64,000 bases of DNA, taken from Ditylenchus dipsaci (lineage: Eukaryota > Nematoda > Chromadorea > Rhabditida > Anguinidae). The translations under genes were made by a program, and so were the position numbers. The notes under the pieces are model-generated. The model saw only the letters and a list, made by a program, of their open reading frames with translations. It was not told the DNA's origin and did no database searches. The stretch's first letter is position 1; the number at the start of each line of letters is the position of its first letter. Positions 55,946 through 64,000 of this stretch are shown here, piece after piece. The DNA lies in contig SADC01001006.1 of NCBI GenBank assembly GCA_004194705.1, positions 186,001-250,000 of the forward strand, in the 5' to 3' direction.

Positions 55946-56515
55946 TCTCTTATGTTAAACTAGAAAGCTTATACTTATCAATGCACAGTTATCGACGAGG
56001 CAAAATCTGACGCATGATGAGTGGATGTTCACCCTGTGTCAAAAAAAAGTAAAAAGTTTAAATTGAGTGTTATATAATATGTCTCCAAAAAAAATTAATT
56101 TCTCTAATAGTATAAGCGCCTGGGTTTTTTCAACCTCTTAACCCAAAAAATTTCGAGGTCGATGTAAAATTTTTTGAGTGTAGTACCAAAATTCTAAAAG
56201 TGAAATTGGTAGAGCTCGTGAAATTGAAAAGCAACTTAATTAACAGCGATATAAAATATATAGTTTGTTATAAAAGTATATAGGACGTCTTATTATACGA
56301 GCTCGTGCTATTAAAACAGATACGGTAATTATATTTCAAATTCCAAAAGGCCAGTCTTCAACCGTAAATACTTATTGGCAAATTTTATAAATAAAATTGA
56401 AGAATATTTGGTAAATATTTATTGTTATGCTTTTAGTGAAGAAACTCTTTTTTTTAGCAAACATAAAGTCACATTTTTCTGTAAATCAGGCAGTTATCAT
56501 CCCACTGCAAAGAAA

Positions 56516-56877
56516 TTACTGCTGACCATATTCTGGTTTGCCTCCGTTGGGATTGTTCTGGCCATCTGGCATGAATGGTGGTGGTGATTGGTGGTTGTTT
56601 CAGAATCTCCACCTAGATTTCCATCCGCATTAGGAACAACAGGACCCTCAGCCTGATTTTCTATACTTAGTGGGCCATTTTCATACGATAGATTGGTTTC
56701 TTCATGTTTCTGCTCACCAAGGGGGTGTCCACCATGTCCTCCTGGTTGAGGACCATTTGCCAATGTTCCTAGGTCTTTTGTTCCAAAAGGTAGTTGGAAA
56801 CCGGCAGGAAGTGCACCACTCAGAGCAACAGCCAATAAAGAAAAGAAGAAAAGGGAAATCGGCACAAATTTAGACAT
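56516..56877 (-). CDS. Small secreted protein
   Basis: Start at ATG 56877 (an upstream in-frame ATG at 56898 is possible). MSKFVPISLFFFSLLAVALS is a signal peptide. The mature part begins GALPAGFQLPFG and is Gly/Pro/Asn-rich with GGHGGHPLGEQKHEE. In the raw frame it enters a His run and reads through, but a one-base correction near 56590 gives SPPPFMPDGQNNPNGGKPEY and GQQ then TAA (56516-56518). About 120 residues. No known domain. Signal-peptide style and position suggest kinship with 51779-52792. Confidence 0.7.
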
Positions 56878-57360
56878 ATTGCTAGAAAAAAGTATCAATT
56901 GAAAATATGAAACAAACTGTTGGTTTAATTTGGTTACTCAAAACCTGCCTTTTATTAAAGTTTTAAACCAGTAAATTGTTTGTTCAGCTTAGGTATAGCC
57001 TACTTTGCAATATATTTTTGATAAAATTTGTTATAGTCTTTTCTAGAAGCTTAGCGAATCAGTGACCGCTGTATGATGGCTTGGTAATTTTTTTTTGTAA
57101 ATACTAAAGAATAACAGTCGAAATAATAAAGCTGCACACTTTTAGGAAAATCTGTTCAAAATTTTCACTGCACCTGTTACAATTTACTTTAAGTAAATAA
57201 TAAATAGAGGCACGGAGATATTTCAGACGCAACATATTCTTTCCATTTTAGCTTTAGTGCGTTGAAAAATAATTTTTGCACGATTTATTCAGACCAAATT
57301 TTGCAGCCTTCCTTTTATGGTCTAGTGATTTTGAAGTTCGATTTTAATTTTTAATTGAGT
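56878..57360. other. Intergenic, no gene seen
   Basis: AT-rich upstream region of the minus-strand secreted gene. No repeats resolved. Confidence 0.35.
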
Positions 57361-57610
57361 TACCGTATTCTCTCTATTAGTTCCACACTCTCTATTAAAC
57401 CACACCCCCCATCTTTGAGGCCTGTATCTCAGCTCAGAGAAAAAATTTAACAAATCTGTTTATTGCATTTTCTTAACTCTCACAAGCTCTACTGATTCCG
57501 CTCTTTAGATTTTGAATTTTCACCAAAAATCTCGAGATCGACCCCAATTTTTCCGATTTTGGACGATTGAAAATAATCCCACATGTGGAACTAATAGAGA
57601 GAATACGGTA
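57361..57610. mobile_element. Palindromic-end MITE (TACCGTATTC)
   Basis: Begins TACCGTATTCTCTCTATTAG and ends inverted with the same tip (AATAGAGAGAATACGGTA). Diverged halves occur at 45640-45840, 54690-54880 and 56160-56340. Confidence 0.75.
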
Positions 57611-57735
57611 TATTACCTCATACACGAGCAGTACCGACTGTGAGAGCAGTACGTTATGATTAGGGTTGTCGACCATTCGAAATTTTCCGAGTCTCGAGTA
57701 CTCGACTCGAAAGTCGAACTCGAAATTTTCGAATA

Positions 57736-58160
57736 CAGTTTACTCTCGATATAGTGCAGGTGCAAAAAAATTGTTCCCGCCTATGGTCCGACACCTTTTT
57801 ACCTCTATTTTTGAAAACTTTTACCGAATCTGATTCGTCAGTCTAATTGGAATTATTAAAAGAATTCTGACTTTGCCGGTCGTATTTGTGAATGGCAACA
57901 ATTTTGCCGAAAAGATCCGCGCCTCTCGATATAGTGTAGCATTATTTTCAAAAAATGGCTACATTTATCGAGAGGCGCGGGTCTTTTCGGCAAAATTGTT
58001 GCCATTCACAAAAATGACCGGCAACATTAGAATCTTTGCGATTTTTCTGATCAGACTGACCAATCTTATTTGGTAAAAAAATTTAAAAATAGAGGTACAA
58101 AAGAGTCGGACCCTAGGCAGGGACGAACTTTTAGCACCTACACTATATGAGAGTGGACTG
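57736..58160. mobile_element. Mariner-type MITE (CGATATAGTGCAGG), TA TSD
   Basis: Ends CAGTTTACTCTCGATATAGTG and, inverted, CAGTCCACTCTCATATAGTG, with TA on both sides. Arms share ATTTTGCCGAAAAGA and the GGCAACA region. Confidence 0.8.
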
Positions 58161-58318
58161 TAATTGACTCGAAACTCAACAATTTTCAGCTGTGATTTTA
58201 ACTGAAGCTTTTAAATTTTATGGTATAATAATGGTATGCCTTAAAAATCGAAGTAAACTGTAGATCAGAAACATTTGGTCCGGAAAACAAAACATTACTT
58301 TACTGAAAAGTTCGAGTA

Positions 58319-59459
58319 TAGTCGAGTCTCTTTATAGTGCGTCTTTATATAGTGCGAACTTCTTTATAGTGCGCTCATGATCTGATTCGGTTGGTTTGCA
58401 AGAAATTAAGGGAAACTTGGTCTCTATATATTCCGGTTCTATATAGTGCACTTATAATTTTGACACTGCACAAGAAAGGCAATAAAAACGACGAGCTGAG
58501 GACACTTTGGGTGGAGTTGGAAGCGCTGAAACTGGTGGAATGAAGGCGGGCTTGACGACTACTTAGATGTGGATAATCAACTGGCTCTCTATATAGTGCG
58601 CAAGCAGCAACGTAGATTAAAATAAATTTCTCTATAGTGCGATTCTCTACAGTGCAGGCTCCATATAGGGCGCTGTTTTGCTGGAGTTTAGAATGTGACC
58701 TTTTCTAAAAATGGTCAAAATCAGTTTTTTAGTTGTGTACATTGTAAAAATGCTCAGCATTCATTTTTATTGTTGGGAAAGCCAATTTTTTCAAAAAAAA
58801 AAATTTTTGTCGAAAATTTTTTTCCATCAGACATTTTGACTTTTTCACATTTTTTACCTGCCTGCCTTCGGCAGGCACCCTAATTCAATAGGAAGCCCCT
58901 TTGGGGGTACATTGTTCGGCCAAGGGCTGACCCTTTATACACACCTGCCTGCCTTCGGCAGGCACCCTAATTCAATAGGAAGCCCCTTTGGGGTACATTG
59001 TTCGGGCCAAGGGCTGACCCTTTATACACACCTGCCTGCCTTCGGCAGGCACCCTATTCAATAGGAAGCCCCTTAATTTCGATATGGGGGGGGTACACTA
59101 TTGCTGTTACTGAAATTCCGGACGAAGATATAAGTGAAATAGCAGAAGACTTTGACCAATAAAATTTCTGTATGTGCATCTCAAAATACATTGAAAAGCT
59201 AAAAGGTAACCAACACTTAGAGTAATTACCAAAATAGATTTTTCACCAACAATGATGGTATAACGTTTTTGACAATTTTCGACAAAAATTTTTTTTTGAA
59301 AATTGGCTTCCCAACAATAAAATGAATGCTGAGCGTTTTTTACAATGTTACACAACTAAAAAAACTGATTTTGACCATTTTTAGAAAAAGGTCACATTCT
59401 AAACTTTAGCGCGCTGTTTTTGCCGGCCCCTTGAATCGGACTTTATAGACACTCGACTG
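58319..59459. mobile_element. Mariner-type element (TCTTTATAGTGCG), TA TSD
   Basis: Ends TAGTCGAGTCTCTTTATAGTG and, inverted, CAGTCGAGTGTCTATAAAGTC. TA at 58317-58318 and 59460-59461. Inner inverted arms 58690-58840 and 59260-59410 (GACCTTTTCTAAAAATGGTC) flank a tandem repeat. Confidence 0.8.
58853..59090. repeat. Tandem repeat with CTGCCTTCGGCAGG hairpin, about 88 bp unit
   Basis: Three units, each CCTGCCTGCCTTCGGCAGGCACC, then AATAGGAAGCCCC and GGGCCAAGGGCTGACCC. The two hairpins per unit (TGCCTTCGGCA and GGGCCAAGGGCTGACCC) look structured. In the loop of the mariner-type element. Confidence 0.8.
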
Positions 59460-59507
59460 TATTCGACTTGATACTCAAAAATTTTCAAGTTTTTCCGTGT
59501 CTAATTC

Positions 59508-59934
59508 ATGGTGGGGAAAACCGATAAATTGCCCTATTTTATCGGTTTTTATCGGTTTTATCCTTTTTATTTATTCCTTATTTTTGCTGATTCAGATCCT
59601 TTACAGATTTTTTACCAAAACGATAAAGAAAGGTATAATGAGAATATTAGCGACCTATTTTACTGCAAAAAACATCAAATAGCTTTCCTAGTTGACGTTA
59701 TAAATAACGATAAAATTGACTAAATTATGACTATTTTATAACGTCAACTAGGAAAGCCATTTGATGTTTTCTGCAGTAAAATAGGTCGCTAATATTCTCG
59801 TTATACCTTTCTTTTATCGTTTGGTAAAAAAATCAGTAAAGGTCTGAATCAGCAAAAAATAAGGAATAAATAAAAAGGGATAAAACGATAAAAAACCGAT
59901 AAATAGGGCAATTTTATCGGTTTCCCCACCATGG
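59508..59934. mobile_element. Palindromic hAT-type MITE, 8-bp TSD
   Basis: 427 bp, exact TSD TCTAATTC (59500-59507, 59935-59942). Ends ATGGTGGGGAAAACCGAT and its complement. Arms nearly perfect through AACGTCAACTAGG-like sequence to the centre near 59715. Internal ATCGGTTTT tandem units. Confidence 0.88.
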
Positions 59935-59957
59935 TCTAATTCGACTCGATAACCCTA

Positions 59958-60949
59958 GTTATGGTGCGAAATTTCATTCTGAATTTTTTAAAGCCGTGAA
60001 TTTTTTTGGAGCTATATCAATAAAATTAAAAAAAAGACTTATACAACAAAAGAACAATACGCTGTTTTGTAGAAAGTCTATCTTTTTTTGTTATTAATTA
60101 TGTTTAAGCCTTATTATCAAGTTATTTTGATTTTAGTTGTGAAGTTTACCGGATGCAGAATTAACTGCGCTTTCAAATGAGTATGAATGTGCTGTCAATG
60201 TTTGAAAAAAAGTTTAAAAAAATCAAAATATTTCGAAGCACGTTTTTTCTTGGATATTCTAAAGTATGAACCTTTTTGAATAATTATTGAATTTATTGTC
60301 TCAATTTTTAACAGTAGAGACAGAAAATCGAGATGATCAGGTCCCGACCCACTCGAGCCGATTTTAGGACCAAAACCCGACCCAAACCTCGCAATTTTCT
60401 CAAAGCCCCGAAATCCAGGATGCTGATGTCCATCGAAAGAGATCTTAAAAATGACCTTCACACAGCCACACGGACAAAGAAAATAAAAAAACAATCTGAA
60501 CTAAAAGAAATCCAGACATGCTGTGTCTAAAGCCTTTTTTTCAAAAATATTAAAAGGCGATTTATTGAATAATATATATTTTCTAACTTTTTCTTATATA
60601 CTACTTGTCAAGACAGAAATATTTGTTTAGTTGAAATAGTTACATACTTAGTAACGTATTATCAGGAAACTCCGTTTTTGCCAACAACGTCTTTTATTGT
60701 CAAAGAGGAAGCTTTACATCAGCTTTCGTTATCTCAACAACGCTGACCCTACAAAAACAAGCAATATCTGTCTTGATTACCAATAATAAAAAATATATTG
60801 GGTATTTTTTGGCACCTGTTTAAATACTTTAAAAATTTTGAGCTCAAGTTATTGATCGAAATTCAAAAAAATTATTAATATTAATTATATTTCAAAAGTT
60901 TACTAGTACTAAAAATGTTTGGCGCGACTTCGATGAAAAACTTCACTTG
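59958..60949. other. Intergenic, no gene seen
   Basis: AT-rich. 60330-60430 has a short GC-richer stretch (GACCCACTCGAGCCG, then CCAAAACCCGACCC) like one arm of a GGGTCGGG-type MITE. No exon recognised. Confidence 0.35.
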
Positions 60950-61040
60950 CCTTAGACATGATTCCGAGCAAGACTCTTGATCATAAAGTGCATACAGAGT
61001 CTCTTTTTGCCACGGCCCATGTTGAAAAACGTGGTAGAAC
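60948..61040. repeat. Solo arm of the FB core
   Basis: GCCTTAGACATGATTCCGAG, ACTCTTGATCATAAAGTGCA, GAGTCTCTTTTTGCCACGGCC and a CATGTTGAAAAACGTGG tail match the TAAGTGAG-side arm of the foldback family. The opposing arm and hairpin are missing. Confidence 0.7.
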
Positions 61041-61849
61041 AATTAAAAAAAAACTTCAAGATGGGAAATCTCGTCAATTAGGCACGTTATTTTATTTTTA
61101 TTGATTTTAAGTAAAAAATGAAAAAATTGAATAAACTTGCATTTTAATGAAAACTAACATGCTCAAATTAAGCTTGAACAGCAACAAGGATGGCTGTATT
61201 TCTTCACTTTTCAAAATTATTGTGCAGCTTTGACTCTCAAGTGTAAAATAAGTTGTATGAACCCACTAATTTAGTTCAACATGCAATTTATTAAAATGAA
61301 CAATTATCAGAAAATATTCTAATTTTGTCTCGAACGAAATATCTCCTTTCAAAATACTAAGCAAGTGCGGGGTTTTGCTTTGTAAAATTTGGATGTACAT
61401 ATTGCAAAGCCTTGCACTTGAAAGTATTTTTGCCTTGAAAGTAGAATCCTAATATTTTTGTTTTAAAAAAAGCGAAATTGAAAAAAATGAAAAAAAGAAG
61501 AAATAGCTTTCTTTTAGTATATAACATGCTTTTGTGTGAACCACTTTGGATAACTAATTTGATCACATAAAAATTTTGTAAGAACTCATGCACCAACCTA
61601 GTACATACGCAAGCCTATTTTGAGCCTAAGCCTTAGCCATAAAACAATGGTAATTATGGTGGTATATATACTTATTTTGAAAAAAAAACAATTAAGGGCA
61701 TATTCGCTGCGGGCGTCAAATATATAATTTTGCTCTATTTGTGACCATAAAACATTAGCGATAAATTTAATTTATCGAAGCTCCGCAAGATTAAACAATT
61801 AGGTAAGAGGAACTGCAGGATAACAACATTACTTTGAAGTGGAGAACTT
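61041..61849. other. Intergenic, no gene seen
   Basis: AT-rich, no exon chain or repeat structure recognised. Confidence 0.35.
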
Positions 61850-62668
61850 TTACGGCTACCTTTTGACATAGACTTTTTTCACCTTTTTCATATTTTGTTT
61901 TCTAATTTCAGATGTTTTTACACCGTTTTATAGCTAAGATTTTTCTCTATCGATTGAGCGGTAAAACACCCTGATCAAAAAATAATTTTTGAGGAAATCA
62001 CACCAACTTTACACTGAAAAACCAAGTTGATCCTCAGACTTGGTTTTTTACAGTCAAACCTCGATATGAAACACCCCAAAAGTTCGTTCCCGCATAGGGT
62101 CTGACACTTTTTTTAACCTAGTTTTTTTGTTTTTTTGCCAGTTCTGTTTTGACAGTCTGTTCTCAAATATGTGAACCCTGTTTTTTAAAAAGAGGTTTTG
62201 AGTTTTGTCGAGTTTTCACTTTTTTAACCCAAAATTTCAATCAATTTTGCCGATCGTTTTTTAAAGAGAACAAATTTTGGGTTAAAAAGTGAAAGATGTT
62301 TTTTAAAAAGAGGTTTTCGAGTTTTGTCGAGTTTTCACTTTTTTAACCCAAAATTTGTTCTCTTTTTAAAAACGATCGGCGAAATCGGAATCTTCACGAT
62401 ATTGGGACCAACTGTAAAAACAGAACTGACAAAAACATTCAAAAGCTGGGTTAAAAAAGTGTCGGACCCTAGGCGGGACACACTTTTGGGGTGTCGTTAT
62501 ATCGAGGTTTGACTGTAGTGTAAAAATCGTTTTTAATTAGGGTGCTTGGTCAATCAATCGATAGAAAAAAATCTTAGCTACAAAACAGTGTAAAAACATC
62601 TGAGATGAGAAAACAAAATATATGATAAAAAGTAAAAAGGTCGGTGTCAAAAGGTAGTCGTAAAAGTC
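61850..62668. mobile_element. Foldback element split by a mariner MITE
   Basis: Arms ACTTTTACGGCTACCTTTTG at 61847 and the complement at 62640, plus CAGATGTTTTTACACCGTTT and the ATCGATTGA region. The centre is the TA-flanked element 62051-62515. TSD not resolved. Confidence 0.7.
62051..62515. mobile_element. Mariner-type MITE (CAGTCAAACCTCGATA), TA TSD
   Basis: Ends CAGTCAAACCTCGATATGAA and, inverted, CAGTCAAACCTCGATATAAC. TA on both sides (62049-62050, 62516-62517). Arms share a TCTGACACTTTTTTAACC block; the inner palindrome repeats GGTTTTGAGTTTTGTCGAGTT. Confidence 0.82.
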
Positions 62669-63023
62669 TTCCTCCCTCCCACCTTAATTAAAGTTGTGTT
62701 AAAAATTAGCAAAATTATTATATTTTTCTTGTCAGCCACAATGTCTCACTAAATAGCCACGTGTTGAACAGCCTCACGCTCCTACATCAGTCCAGGTTTT
62801 CTAAAAAATCTGATTGTTATTTTCAAAGCAATTAACATTCGTTTCCTTATAAAAGACTGTGATCACGTAGTCTGAACAGAATTATTAGAGTATGTTTTCA
62901 GTAAAACTTGGCCCCTTTCGGCAAACAAAGGAGTATTTTGCCTTGTCCTCGCCCCCTATTGTTTTTTTTGTACTTTTTTCAGCTTTTTTACTTTTTTTGT
63001 ACTTTTATTCATTAGCCAAGCGT

Positions 63024-63094
63024 TGGCCAGCATATGTTAAGACGGACTCAAGTATGAGTCTAAAATATATTTGAGTCCATTCTAACATACGTTT
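63024..63094. repeat. Short palindrome
   Basis: CATATGTTAAGACGGACTCA facing TGAGTCCATTCTAACATACG around 63060. Possibly a miniature element. Confidence 0.5.
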
Positions 63095-63354
63095 TTCATC
63101 CCCTCCCAAAAACATTAGGAGGACCAAGTCAAAAAAAACCCCTTATTCTGGGAAAAGGCCAAAACTTTGTAATTGATTTCGTCGAAACAGGGGCCCGATA
63201 GGCCCAAACTCGGTCATTCCTCAAAAAAAAGTTTTTTTACACTTCAATTCAACTTTTATGTATCCACATACAATCGACGGTCGATAAGCTATCACCCGAG
63301 AAAAACGCACAAGTGACAGTTTGTCGTGGGTAAATTGAATAAGCAAATACTTAC

Positions 63355-63649
63355 ATTGCCATGCCACAGCTTTTCTAACTGAGTAAAATGAGCTTTAGTT
63401 TCTAGCTCTGCAGATTTGTATTAGTACAACACCAAGCACATTTTTAATTCGAAAAGTTGAAGTGTTTGCAGAACACCTCTTTTCAGAGTGTCCATTTTCA
63501 GGTAATACTAGCTTTTTTAGTGGCTTGATATAGCACAAAAAAGAAAAATACTTGAGCGTACCAAATTTGTAGAAGCCTTGCAATCCTTTAAGGTCTTGAT
63601 GAAAAGCTCTCATTCGTTGCAAATAATGAGCGGCAGAATATTCGCCACC
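63355..63649 (-). CDS. Partial gene, two internal exons
   Basis: On -: exon 63649-63562 after a strong acceptor (CAATTTTAG) reads GGEYSAAHYLQRMRAFHQDL, then KGLQGFYKF, and ends before GTACGC. Exon 63407-63355 after CTGCAG reads (E)LETKAHFTQLEKLWHGN and ends before GTAAGT. Phases join exactly (G plus AG gives Glu), which supports a real gene. Helical, Leu/Gln-rich sequence, coiled-coil-like. No family recognised. The rest of the gene was not found within the window; 5' exons would lie beyond 63649, possibly off the window edge. Confidence 0.55.
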
Positions 63650-63721
63650 CTAAAATTGTTTAGAAAAATATGGAACTAGAACATTGTAAAAAAGACTGAA
63701 AAGCTGTTTAGGTTGAAAATT

Positions 63722-63905
63722 TTGGCCTTGGTTGCGCAGTGGATAAGATTTACTTTATGGCTTAAAATGGTGCGAAGTGGAGCTGCGGATTCGCCTATCA
63801 ACGATTAAACTATTACGATTATTTGGCCGCAAGGCCAAGCCATTACGATTACGATTATTTTCGAAAGTCGCCAACGATTAATCGTAACGATTAAGCGACT
63901 TTTAC
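63722..63905. repeat. tRNA-like fragment and CGATTA-repeat MITE
   Basis: 63728-63790: GGTTGCGCAGTGGATAAG is A-box-like and is followed by GCGGATTCGCC, a poor B box. 63797-63900: TTACGATTACGATTA units facing GCCAACGATTAATCGTAACG, a small palindromic element. Confidence 0.45.
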
Positions 63906-64000
63906 CTAACACAAAATATCAACAAAATTTCTAACAAACACACAAATGTTATTTTTTCAGCACACATACATACATTTTGCAGACATAATGACTAATACTT

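Larger units (their letters stand above)
57661..59957. mobile_element. hAT-type element with nested insertions, 8-bp TSD
   Basis: 2297 bp. Ends TAGGGTTGTCGACCATTCG and, inverted, TAGGGTTATCGAGTCGAAT. Flanks GTTATGAT (57653-57660) and GTTATGGT (59958-59965) match at 7 of 8 bases. Original content is TCGAAA-rich like 55065-55240. The rest is three later insertions (57736-58160, 58319-59459, 59508-59934). Confidence 0.78.

Overview
The window is animal nuclear DNA, AT-rich and crowded with repeats. Coding exons are short. Most undisturbed introns are only about 38-60 bp and end in T-rich acceptors such as TTTTCAG or TTTTAG, which suggests a nematode. This is an inference from gene style; no rRNA, telomere repeat or spliced-leader gene is present to settle it.

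Host genes. The main one is a 16-exon PDE10-type cyclic-nucleotide phosphodiesterase on + (10912-27350), with GAF domains followed by an HD catalytic domain. Three of its introns have grown to 2-6.5 kb through transposon insertion. On - there is a histone-fold (H2A-like) gene at about 6625-7403 and a relative at 46210-47018 whose last two exons read as the C-terminus of histone H4. Three short secreted, low-complexity proteins lie at 1100-1822 (+), 51779-52792 (-) and 56516-56877 (-). A partial gene runs at 63355-63649 (-). A 5'-truncated ribosomal protein S19 gene (31355-31919, -) lies inside a mobile element.

Mobile elements. Most of the rest is nested DNA transposons, many with target-site duplications (TSDs) readable in the sequence. 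Three carry Mutator-like (MULE) transposase remnants, two or three with FLYWCH-type zinc fingers: 17033-20087, 28852-31329 and 33041-45364. The others include hAT-type elements (8-bp TSDs), Tc1/mariner/pogo-type elements (TA), a TTAA-flanked MITE, a PIF/Harbinger remnant with nuclease and partner-protein ORFs (43656-45013), a Merlin remnant (38825-39360), and a foldback family with a conserved GC-rich two-arm core (5377-6018, 9410-10105, 34251-35158, 48442-50230).

Themes. (1) Several elements have terminal repeats built from private 12-27 bp tandem units, and tRNA-like A/B-box sequences often sit next to these arrays. (2) The element at 27794-32303 has a 9-bp TSD and encloses RPS19 exons, so it looks like a Pack-MULE. 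(3) Almost every coding region, host or transposon, is broken by single-base losses, often in homopolymers. This suggests uncorrected long-read indels rather than wholesale gene death, so the reading frames given here are reconstructions across those breaks.
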